A stretch of 64,000 nucleotides of DNA from Macropodus opercularis (Eukaryota; Chordata; Actinopteri; Anabantiformes; Osphronemidae), in contig CM061109.1 in assembly GCA_030770545.1 (NCBI GenBank), positions 14,926,001-14,990,000 of the forward strand, in the 5' to 3' direction. The notes beneath the pieces are model-generated. The model saw only the letters and a program-made list of their open reading frames with translations. It was not told where the DNA came from and made no database searches. Positions 1 through 10,281 of the stretch are shown here, in pieces; position 1 is the first letter of the stretch; every line of letters starts with the position of its first letter. Made by a program: the position numbers and the translations under genes.

Positions 1-2800
1 TTTTTTTTTTTAAATGCCTTTTAATTGTTTTGTATAGTGTGAGAGGGCAAGATCACTGGCTTTCTTAGTTTGACAAAGACGATTAACATTATCATTTATG
101 CCTTATTGTTACGTAGAAGACATGAGCATTGTAGCATTGTTGTGTTTGAGTGTGATTGGGAGCTTGAGCTCACCTGGTGCATTGTTTTTACTGAAACAGT
201 ACAGTGTACTTTGGGCATTTTGGCACGTGGGATGATTCTGTTGCTACCTATGGTTTTTAGGTGTGACTCGGACAGGTTGAAATTTACCTGTGAGAAAAGC
301 TTTACTAATAATTCCAGCAGGTGGGTGTGTGTGAGTGTCTAAAGAAAGAATAGGGAGAGCAGGCTGCAAATCGTTATGGTGCATCTTCCAGCAGGTGTTT
401 GAGAGTGATTTGTTGTTTTTAAAGATGACATGTGAGAGTACTTCTACTCTGGCCAGATGGAGGTTCTTTACTGAGAGAGAGCCTGGTATTGAGCCACTTG
501 GGTTTAGTGGTGAAAATACAGTTTGTGTTTTAGCTAGGATCAACAGGTCTGGCTTCGTTTTCAGTTGGTGGTTCTGAGATTTTCAAGATACTCTAGTTGG
601 ATCAGCCACGCGTGAAGTTGTACGTTGATTCACCACACTGGTTTGCTGGTTTTTAGCATTGGTTGAGAGTGGAATACCAGTAAGGCAAGGAGCTGTTGTA
701 TACCTCATTTCTAACTCAAGACTGAGTGAAACCTGCTTTAATCTACTTAAAAAAATATATTAAATAAAAAAAAAATGTTACAAAAACATAGATGAAATTA
801 CACAAACTTGTGTCAGTGGAGAAGCCCATTCGTACCTGTACTTGGTCATGGGTTGTGTAAAATGCCGTCACCAGGGGGAGACAGAATACACACCAGTACT
901 CATGAATGTCTGCCGTTTTGTTCTGAACTTGATGGTGTAATGCTGCACTTGGATGGAATTTGTTTGCTATAATGTCAGGCAGAAGTTTATTTTAGTATGT
1001 TGTATTCTTAAATTGTCATTTGAAACTTCTTTTGTCGTATATAAATGGACCACCCTGTTTGATCACTTTAAGTTTGACAATCCTGTTTTGTTTTGTTTTT
1101 TTGTTTTTTTTAAATTTTACAATGATTTCACTCTGACCAGGTACAGGTATGTGCGCGTCTTCCCACGTGATAGTGTGCTGTCATAGCCCGCTCTCGCTTT
1201 CCTGTGGTACCAACATTAACCAAAGATTTCTAACCTGATTGTATATGAACGACACCGTCCCCCACCCATCCCCACCTCACTGATTAGCATCAAATCCCGG
1301 CTGCACCCTTGGTTCATCTGTAAAAAGTAGGCTTTTTATTGCATGCGAATGTGTCTCGGCATCCTGTCAGTGCAGCGGTTTCAGTGCCTGTGGGCGGGGA
1401 CCGGAGGGGGTTTAACGGGAGCTGAGCGGGCTTCTCTACGACAGACACCAACCAATCTGGTGGTAGCTGGGTGATGTTTGCTAATACACACTGAGGGTTA
1501 ATCCTGTGCACACTGTACATGCTCAGGACTCTGTATGTTTGTCTGTCTGTGAGCGCTGTTGCTAGGATGTCCCCCTTCCACTCTATTCTCTGTCTCTCTC
1601 AAGGACTGTGGTGAAAATGCTGTTGCTTCTCACTTCTTCATCCGTACACTGTCATCCCAGAACGTGTTGTCTCCAGGAATACACATCCTGCGGCCATTAA
1701 CTTACTGCTGTGTCCCCCTCACTCTTTCTCTGTCCTCCTTCTGCTCATCGTCTCTTCACTATAGACTCTGATCAGCTGTGACACTATGCATCGTGGTCCT
1801 TCACTCTATGGACTGTGTCCCTCTGGTTCAGACCTCTGGGCTTCAGTGACACTTTGTTTAATGCTTTACTCCAAGTGAGGCTGTAGGGACCTCACAAGCG
1901 CTATCCCAAAGCAAAAATCCAAATATTTAACTTTTGACAAATGCAGATACCAAAGATATCTCTGTCCTGTCTCTCTCGTTCTCTCTCTCTCCGTGTTCTC
2001 TCTTCCACCCTGCAGCATGTGTATTAAGAGACAAACCCAGCACTGGCTTTAGTCCTAGCCTCAGTAATTCCAAAGCTTAGATGTATATTTTGGTATATTT
2101 CTGAGATAAACGTATGTGAAAAGCGTCTGTTTGTTTGTTTGTTTATCTCTTTTTTTTCTGTCACGGCATGGAACTAATTGCAGAACTGTCTTACTGTTGG
2201 TAGGTTAAAGATATAGTATTTTTGTATGTTTTTGGGTGTGTCGTGTGTGGTTATCAGTTCACAGCCTAAGTGACCATGGCTTTTAACAGGAGAGAAAAAC
2301 TTTGGAGAAAAAAAACACAAAAAAAAACGTGCGTGAAAACGCCAAACATGTACATATTACGTCTGTGTATTTCAAGACATGCATTCTGTAAAACATTTAC
2401 TACTCACGTTGGAAACTTGGGCTCATCTAACGGAATGTGTCCCCATTTATTTCCCCTTTTCTTATTCTGCAGTCTGATGGAATTTCTGAAAGGATTATCC
2501 AGGACTCTAATGTAAAGAGTTCTGGTTTCACGAACTACAACACTGAGGGACACTGCTCCGATCTGACTACAAGGAAAAAAAAAAAAAAACAAGGAAAAAG
2601 GCCTCCAGTCATGGTGGCATAGAACTGAACGATTGTGTAGGATTTTTAAGTATGTGAATCAGGATACAAAGTAGATTTTGATGCATTTGTCTGCTGTATT
2701 TTTGTTGGTTTTGTTTTTATACACATATAAGATAATCTTTTACTGTAACTGTACAGTTCTCTTTTGTTGTAAACATCATTAAACCATTTTCCAAGTGTTT
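1..2800 (+). other. Probable 3' UTR of an upstream plus-strand gene (pou2f1 suspected)
   Basis: No protein-like reading frame or convincing splice pair is visible across this stretch. It is T-rich, with poly(T), poly(A) and CT-rich tracts, and ends at an ATTAAA signal followed by a GT-rich element, as a long 3' UTR would. In human, POU2F1 lies tail-to-tail with CD247 on 1q24; the next gene here is cd247 on the minus strand, so pou2f1 is the likeliest owner. That identity rests on synteny only, because no coding sequence of it falls in the window. Confidence 0.5.
2778..2783 (+). terminator. ATTAAA poly(A) signal of the upstream plus-strand gene
   Basis: ATTAAA is followed within 40 bases by a GT-rich stretch (TGTGCTTTGTGTTTT), the usual layout of a cleavage and polyadenylation site. 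Cleavage would fall near 2800. Confidence 0.6.
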
Positions 2801-2817
2801 TGACATGTGCTTTGTGT

Positions 2818-2823
2818 TTTATT
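2818..2823 (-). terminator. AATAAA poly(A) signal for cd247
   Basis: TTTATT on the plus strand reads AATAAA on the minus strand, about 245 bases past the cd247 stop codon. It is the nearest canonical signal and gives a short 3' UTR. It lies inside the GT-rich downstream element of the convergent gene, so the two transcripts would touch or overlap. Confidence 0.55.
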
Positions 2824-3066
2824 AAGATTCAGTGTACAACATGAATTAATCATACAGCGGAGCTACAGTATTTACTGTGCCCTACTGAGAATTTTACTGT
2901 ACTCTCACATTGAAGCAGAAAAACGTATAAAGACGCAGAGCATATAAGATGGATTTATACCAGGCTTCATATTAACATGTAATTGATTGTTTTATAATAG
3001 AGACAGATAAAGCAAACATTCTTTTCAGCTTTAAAGGACAATGCTGTCCTGTGTCCATGCAGGACG

Positions 3067-6000
3067 TCAAATGGGAGGCAGAGGTGAAGGTACTGAGCTG
3101 AGGTTCAGACATTCATAGGGGTCTTTATCCTTGTCAGGTTGGGCCGTCTGTGGACAGGGAGGAATGAAGGTCAAGTAGTGTGTTGATCTGACCTGCACAT
3201 CTCTGTTTCATGATTTAATGACGATGCAACTTGTCTTGTGCTCTCAATATTTAAAAAATTGACTAACTAAAAGCTATGTTTTTCCGTCTTAAGGCACCTT
3301 GATCTTAGTGACAAAGTTCCGCTATAAAAAGAAGCAAATGCTCTTTATGATATGCTAATAGTTAGTTTTAACAATATTTTTACAGGAGAGATTCGGAAAA
3401 AGGCAGAATAAATGCAAAAGCAGTGCTTCAACGTGGGGCATTGTGGAGAACAGATGGAATAAATTCTGATGACACCAGTTTAAAAACTTGAACGATCAGG
3501 AAAGTGCATTTGTGTGAGGTAACTTTACCGTAGCTTTCTTTTTCTTGCCAGACTTTTTCTGGAAATAAAATAAATCAATTAATAATTTACAGTGTCATTG
3601 CCAGAACATTAGAAGAAACTGACCTTATCATTAGAGGAAGTGACTCACCTTTCTTTTAAGAGGGTCAAGCTCCTGGTAAGGATCAGTGTCTTTTGGTCTC
3701 TCCAGCTCCTAGGGAATAAAATAAATAAATCAATAAATTGCTGGTTTGTGAACATCATAAAACTTGTTACAAACAAATAGGAGAATCTTCCTTGCCTGGT
3801 AAACTCCACCTTTCTCGTCCTCTTTCTTTGGGAGAAATACACAAAAATGAAATGAATAAGCACATTATCAAGCACGCAAATATGTTTATAATGTAAACAA
3901 GAAGAATAAACAGAAAGAAATTATACTTATGAGCAATCACTGTAAAATATAAAGACACATGGAAGTGAGTGAGTTTAAAAATACACTTACAGCCACTTCA
4001 ACTGGAATATGGGAAAACTGCACAAAAAAAAAATCAGTTAAAGGTGAACATTTTTACAGTATTTTCAGTAATATGTGGAACTATGAATTTACTATTTTGA
4101 AGTCTTAAGTAACTTAATGACTTTAACCCTACAGTGTTTTTATCTTCTCTCACTTATCTTCTTTTCACTTCCGAGAGGTGAAAATGTTTCTGCCATTCAG
4201 ACAAAGTCAGTAAACTAATCTGCAGCTCAGTCAATGATCAAAATAAATAGACGGTGCAGCCTTAAACTCAGTTGTTCCAAGTATCTGACAGTAAACTAAT
4301 GTCGGGTAAATTTGTAGTAGGTCACCTTTTCTCTGAAGTACAGTGCAGTAGCAACTAGGCAGTAAACCATCAGAAACCCATCCAGGAAGTAGCAGATGAC
4401 TGGGTCAGTGAAAAACTCCGCTACTGGAAAGGTATTAAGTTTAAGACAAACACACAGTTTAAGTACACAAAACACATACTCATGCATGAACTTTGTTAAC
4501 AAGTACCTCTCGTTTATAAGCATGTGACATCTGTAGTTGACATCTCAGTTTATGTTTCCCTTTGTTTGGAGGTTGTTGATATGTATTTTTAAGTACTTGA
4601 TTATGTTGATTATGACTGGAAACCACAGAAAAAGAAGAAACTATATAATTTACATAATCTACTTAAATTTTTCTTATAGTCATGACACAGACCACTTGAA
4701 CACAAAGCATGTTGCTGCTTTAGTGTGGAGTCTATTTGGAGACATTTCAAATGAGACACATGACTTTCACCACTGTGTGTGACTCTAACCTTCGTGATAT
4801 CCATTTAGCAATGTTTGATGGAAAATAGTAACATACTGAGGCACATGAGAATATTGAGTAAGACCCCTAAAACAGGAAATAAGAAACAACAAGTGTGCAG
4901 CTTGATGCTTGAAGTGTCTTCCTGTCAGTGCAGTTGGCTGCTGTGAGGTTTTGATGAGTCTCGTTTATCTCTGTGTGTGGTTGGAACAGAAGTTATATCG
5001 TGAAAACGTAGCCAGTGGTGGTGATTCACTGGAGATATGAGTCAGATCTTGAAATTCTTCCTTGCAGTTTAGAATATTTTTATACTTCAAAAACTTACAT
5101 TGTGAGCTAAATGTTACTGGATGAGCAGCTCAGCGGTCTGACTGGTCAAAATGGCTGCAAACGCTGTTGATGATTTCAATGATATCTCATTTAAAATGTG
5201 CAACTGTATGTAAAAATAATGGGCAATATTTTAATGAAATGATTTTTAATCCTTAGGGAACTGTCAATTCTGAGATGTTAAATGCCGCAACATACAGATC
5301 ATCACATTGTGGAAGTGCAGAAATTAAGTTATTTTTAGCAGTAGATCAGAAATCTTCAGCGAAATTAGATGAAGACACGTTTTTAAAAGATGCAGTTGAT
5401 CGAGTTTGCACTGTGGCTTGTAAGGTTAATGAGCTACAGCTTACACTGCATATGTCATTTGTAATTTTCACACACGGTGAGTTTATTCTAAAGCACTGTC
5501 ATCAGCTGGATGGAATCCAGACTTTAAGGTCAAAAATATAAAGTACTATGTGCATGACATGACATGAATCCTCATTCAATCTTGTGTTTTTTCTTCCTAG
5601 TCCATTGTGGAAAATTAAAATTAAACTTTTCATACGCTAGTCTAGAGGGAAATTATTTATTTATGCAGGCTTTCTTGTAATCCCTTCATCGTGTTGAATC
5701 AGACTCAAATACATGACAGGACTTGAAAATAGTTTTCATCAATTAGAATTTTTCTTTTCAAATTTATCAAAACATCAGCACAAGAAAACTCAAACATGCC
5801 AAGTTAAACCCAAAGCAAAGACAGAGAGGAGATTATTTTATACTAAGTTGAGACATGAAGATTTATTTTAATACCAAAAATGGATCACAGTAAACGGAGT
5901 GGAAGAATAAAATAAACAAAATGTTTAATTTAATTTAATTTTATTTTATTTTATTTTATTAACATTTATTTCAGCAGCATACCATTAGTTTTCTTACTTG

Positions 6001-6391
6001 CATTCCAAACATAGGCAAATATTTTCTCAATACTCATTAATTAGGAAAATAATCTAATTACTCAGCTCAGAAATTAGAAATGATCAGATGTACTGGTCCT
6101 TTTAAGGAGCGACTGCTTTAAAGCAGCAAATGCTCTCGTCTGTCAAATACCTGAGAAGGCCTGTTGTGTTTAGTATCAGAGTATAAATAGCTGCGATCTT
6201 CAATGGAAGACTTTTACAAATTAATTCAGTCTTTTAAACCCAATACAGTTGTCCTCGTCTGTATGTGTTGAGCCTTTTGTTAAATTTATGGAAGTGATTT
6301 AGGAAAATATGCATTTGATTCACTTACCATTACAGGAAACAGGCACCACGGTCACAAACAGCACAAATACACCTGCCTTCAGTTGGTCCAT
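3067..6391 (-). CDS. cd247: CD247 / T-cell receptor zeta chain (CD3 zeta)
   Basis: Signalling subunit of the T-cell receptor-CD3 complex at the plasma membrane. Coding exons in transcript order: 6391-6328, 4423-4326, 4017-3991, 3825-3796, 3708-3649, 3558-3529, 3147-3067. All phases agree and give 129 residues (human 164). Residues 1-21 form a signal peptide. The transmembrane exon carries CYFLDGFLMVY with Cys32 and Asp36 at the human positions of the zeta disulfide and the charged assembly residue. The tail holds one full ITAM, YQEL at 72-75 and YQEL at 84-87, then a lone YECL at 114-117, so it has fewer tyrosines than the three-ITAM mammalian chain. Four consecutive tail exons are 27, 30, 60 and 30 nt, all phase 0. 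The intron after exon 4 has a GC donor (CAG|GCAAGG). Confidence 0.94.
4424..6327 (-). other. cd247 intron 1
   Basis: Intron between the signal-peptide exon and the transmembrane exon, with a strong donor GTAAGTG and acceptor TTTCCAG. I see no additional coding exon in it. It contains an ATTTT pentamer repeat near 5930 and a plus-oriented TATAAATA that has no gene behind it. Confidence 0.8.
5925..5961. repeat. AATTT/ATTTT pentamer microsatellite
   Basis: About seven tandem copies of a TTTAA/TTTTA pentamer inside cd247 intron 1. Confidence 0.8.
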
Positions 6392-6487
6392 GACTCTGTC
6401 AATAAAAACAAGCTTTATCTTTTTTCTTCTTTTTCTGCCAGTTGCTTCTTGTTGCCTCAGTTTAACTTTCCCCTCACTCTCGATCAA

Positions 6488-6495
6488 AGGAAGTG
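6488..6495 (-). promoter_or_regulatory. ETS-type site upstream of cd247
   Basis: AGGAAGTG lies about 100 bases upstream of the cd247 start codon. ETS factors such as Elf-1 are known to act on the mammalian zeta-chain promoter. The short core is common by chance, so the call is tentative. Confidence 0.35.
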
Positions 6496-7985
6496 GCTGA
6501 ACTGACTACCTGCCAGTGGACTGAGACCTGGTTGTGTGTACTTCAAAGCACTGTGCAGCATTCTGCAACCACACAAAGTCTTTCTGACTGCGTTGCTTTC
6601 TTTAAAACAAAATCAGCTCCTCCTGGTTCATTTTAGCGTCACTGCTCTTTGCGTCCTTCTCTGATACCCCTAATGTTTCATAACCTATCAATAAATCATA
6701 CAAAATATATTTGGTAGTAGTGTTAGTGTTATGTAGCAAAATGTAAAAGACGAGTTATGGACAGTTTACTGCATGAATGTGAATGCAAGGTTTATTAATA
6801 CTTAACTTAACAAAGGAATGATAGGGTTTTATTTCAGGATTGTCCTGAAATATAAGTTATGTTAGAAATATTGAGATTAAAGTGCACTAGTGTATAAATA
6901 AAAAATGTGTTTATCTTTATACAGAACTTGAATGATTTTTTTTTTTAGATTTTCTTTCTGACCATACCCTATTATATAAAACAAGTATACATAGTATAAA
7001 AGTAGAATAGTATAGTAGCACTTTACAAGCTACAAGATGCAGGTTCACTATTCAGCCAAACATAGGAGCAGTCTGCAAGATGGCGGATCTGACGTTTGAG
7101 CCACTTACAGCTTGTTTGAGTCACAGTATTTTCAAAAGGTCACAAGTCGCCCGTGTGATACTTTAACACATGTTAGTGTGTGTTTGAGTAAAGGGCATAG
7201 TTGTGTACATGAGACCTCTGCATCTTTCTAGAGCACCGTCTTCGTCTGGAGTTGCACAATCACGCTGATCTGTGACACAAAACTATTTGTTTGTATTGCT
7301 GGAAGATAAGTAGAGCAGGTTAGGCTGCTTCATGTGACGCCAGCATGTGAAACGTTGGGCCTGAGACCTGACCTTACTGACCTTTCGTTAGATGCCTGCA
7401 TCTAAGTGTTAGTTTGCCAAATCTTGGCTCATTAGTGTTTTGTTTGCAGAGTTGTGTACTTGCTCTTTTCAGCAGCCAGGACCGCTGCATCTGTGGTAAC
7501 TATATGACTATTAAAGCCCTTGACCCACTGTAACCAGACCACTTATTCACCACAGGGGACGTCCCCTCCTTACACGATTCTAATGTCTTATTAATACGAG
7601 AGGAGGGATTTAGGCAGCATCACAATAAGCCCAGGAGCCAACGCGACTGACAGAATGAGGAACGTGAGTAGACACAAGACAAGTCAGACGAAATGTTGGT
7701 TATCGGTTCACCACGCTTTGTAAGAAATCATCAATGTTTTTGCACCATGTAACTGTATGTATAGTTTTTTTGTATTGTTCCGCATCTTCCTAACTGTCTG
7801 CAGCTGCTGTAGCAGTTGAATTCCCCCACTGTGGGGTCATGACGGATGATTATTTCATCTTATCTTATGGGCCCCATAGATTCAATAAAGGATCAGAACA
7901 CGTAACAACTATACGAACAAAAGCCTGCGTCATGTGTTCGCTGTCATTCTGGCAACATATTTCTGCTTCTCCGCGTCGCCGCTCA

Positions 7986-7994
7986 CCACGTGAC
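7986..7994. promoter_or_regulatory. CLEAR-like E-box (TFEB/TFE3), first copy
   Basis: CCACGTGAC matches eight of ten positions of the CLEAR element GTCACGTGAC, about 340 bases upstream of lamp1. LAMP1 is an established TFEB target in mammals. Confidence 0.5.
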
Positions 7995-8019
7995 TTTCTG
8001 GGCGTTTCTTAAAGCCTCG

Positions 8020-8029
8020 GTCACATGAC
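8020..8029. promoter_or_regulatory. CLEAR-like E-box (TFEB/TFE3), second copy
   Basis: GTCACATGAC differs from the CLEAR consensus at one position. It lies 25 bases from the first copy and about 300 bases upstream of lamp1. The close pair supports lysosomal-type regulation of the lamp1 promoter. Confidence 0.5.
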
Positions 8030-8331
8030 GCTGATGTTCGCAGCGGTGTCGCCGATAAACTATTAAAGTCCAGCAAATTCGTCGCCGCGGTTAGAATATA
8101 CTTGCGTGGAAAGCCCAGACGCCGGTTTGCTGCCGTTCGCTTGTATTGACTGTAACAGGGCTCGGTCACACCAGCAAATCACAGCGTTCGTCTCTTGTTT
8201 TCCGCCGCCGTTGTTTTGACGCTAGCGTTAGCCTCGCTAGCATCTCTTAGCATCGATAAGTAAGCTAGTCGCGTCCTGCCGTGATTTCGCACTAAAAGGC
8301 GCCGAAACAGCCTCGGAAAACCCGGAGAACA

Positions 8332-10111
8332 ATGACGCAGGTCGGTGGAGTTCAGCCATGGAGCCTGGGAGTAACGTTACCTTTGGTTTTAGGTGAGTGT
8401 GGTTGGAGCGATAAAGGTGAAACGTGTTTGCCATCACAGCTAATGTGTAAACACGCAGGATGCAGCTTGTTGTGGTACTTTGTCAGGCCTGCACACAGTG
8501 TTTTGTTAGACCACGTGTAGTGGATTTGTGCGCTGACGCCTTTGCTGGATGTGATGGTGGTTAGTTAACTTGCACGTTTCACGGATCAGAGAGTGGTTTT
8601 AAATGTCTGTGACAGAATCATTGGGTTGTAACTGCTACAGTCCAGACTTTGCAGAGCAGCCCATTCTCAGCCTGAGCACAGTTTCAGGTTTTACGCAACA
8701 CTTGGTTTCATGCTGAGCCTAAATAACGTCAGCTTTTAGATAAATACCGAGGACGCTTGTGATTGTCAGACTGTCGACACTGAATGAAGTGATTTTTCGT
8801 TGTAATACTTATCTCATGGCTGAATGCACTTTGCAGCTGCTGCCTTGCTCCAGGGTTTTACTACTGTTGCCTCACCTACTGCTGCTCATCAGGACCCCGG
8901 CAGACCTGAGAGAGGCAACTACCTGGTGAACGGCACCAATGGTACAGTGTGTTTGTTGGCCTACGTGGGCCTTCAGCTCAACATCAGCTACAACTCTGTC
9001 TCCCAGAAAAAGGTACTGGTTGTCTCAATACGTTTAGGCTTGAAATTCTACACAGTCACAGATTTAAAATCATGGTTGTTTGTTTTACAGGTTGTTCAGG
9101 ATGTCGTGAACATTCAACCCAATGTGACAAAGAGCTCTGGATGGTGTGCCACTGACACCGCCTCCCTGCAGCTTCTAATCGATGGAGAGAAAACCAACCT
9201 CACCTTTGTCTTCACCCTGGTAAGTCACTACGTCCAGCCATTGTTGGTTACATCACAACTGTGTTCTTAAAACCATCTGCCATTTTTTTGTGCTACCTTC
9301 TTGGGAAGCAGTTTCTAAAACAGCCAGCAGATGGCAGCAATAGCTTGAGGTAAACTTTATTGACAGCAGCATGAATAAGTTTTAAGATTTGAAGTCTGGA
9401 TGTTTTTCTCCAGAATACTACATCTAAGAAATACAACTTGAGTGAAGTGTCTCTGTCGGCAGAGTGGACAGACATGAAAGGTGAGTGAGTCTGATTAACA
9501 GTATTTACGTCTGCATTTAATCCATAGGTAGAAATGTTTCACTCTGAATTGTGCAAGGAATGGAACACAAATAAAAGTGTAATATTTTACTAAGGTACAT
9601 TACTTGAGTACATGTCACAACATGAAAGCTGGCAGTAAAACTGTTATTTACTAAGGACGTCATTGTAAACAGATAAGAGACCCTGTGTAACTGCAGTCTT
9701 TCATAATTCATACAGTATTTTAAAATGCCATGGCAACCAGGCAAGATGTTTGAAATGCTTTAGACTTCCTCAATGCATTATACCTGTGTTTTGTTTAGGC
9801 TTTCCATATTTAAACCGGAGTTGCATATATTTGGTTTGGAGGTGCACATTTTACACCCTTTCTGCCCTTTGGCCTAGATCCCTTCTCGGTCCGTAACGCC
9901 AGCCTGAACTACCTGCGGGGCACCCTGGGGTACTCTTACAGGTGCCGCAATGAGGAAACTCTGGATGTTGCCCAGAATTTGTCCATTAACACCTTCCAGG
10001 TACAGGTGCAGCCGTTTGGTGTCAGTGGAAACCAGTTTGCAGCAGGTGGGACTTAAAATTAGTCTTCTACTGTCCAGTAGATGTGATCACATCAATCTCT
10101 CTTTCCTCACA

Positions 10112-10142
<31 letters not shown>

Positions 10143-10281
10143 TGAAGAATGCCAGAGTGATGAAGACGACATGTTGATTCCTATCGTAGTTGGAGCAGCT
10201 CTAGCAGGTCTTGTCATCATTGTGCTCTTGGCCTACCTCATTGGCAGAAAGAGGAGCCACGCCAGTTACCAAACCATCTGA
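8332..10281 (+). CDS. lamp1: LAMP1-type lysosomal membrane glycoprotein, one luminal domain
   Basis: Heavily glycosylated protein of the lysosomal limiting membrane. Exons 8332-8392, 8837-9012, 9091-9219, 9414-9480, 9878-10045 and 10142-10281 join in phase to 246 residues. A signal peptide (about 1-33) is followed by a single LAMP domain with the four expected cysteines (59, 98, 167, 204) and nine N-glycosylation sequons. A membrane span at about 211-234 leads to the tail GRKRSHASYQTI, whose YQTI is the lysosomal tyrosine sorting signal of LAMP1. Human LAMP1 has about 417 residues and two luminal domains with a hinge. Here the signal exon is followed directly, after a 444-bp intron, by one domain, and no exons for a second are visible. 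The tail and the 13q34-like neighbours favour LAMP1 over CD68 or LAMP5. The 8332 start is the only one in frame with the signal peptide. Confidence 0.9.
10111..10140 (+). repeat. CT microsatellite serving as the polypyrimidine tract of lamp1 intron 5
   Basis: A run of about 15 CT repeats ends directly at the acceptor AG of the last lamp1 exon. Its length should vary between individuals and could affect splicing. Confidence 0.85.

Larger units (their letters stand above)
6392..8331. other. Divergent intergenic region between cd247 and lamp1
   Basis: Start codons of two head-to-head genes lie 1.94 kb apart. The cd247 side is AT-rich with an ETS-like site at 6488. The lamp1 side becomes CpG-rich after about 7920 and carries two CLEAR-like boxes. 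A perfect 12-bp palindrome GGGGACGTCCCC lies at 7555-7566. An ATG followed by GTGAGT near 7655 could be an untranslated exon edge but has no other support. Confidence 0.6.

Noticed and set aside
6183..6190. TATAAATA box on the plus strand
   Set aside because: It is within cd247 intron 1 with no plus-strand gene downstream before lamp1; AT-rich chance match.
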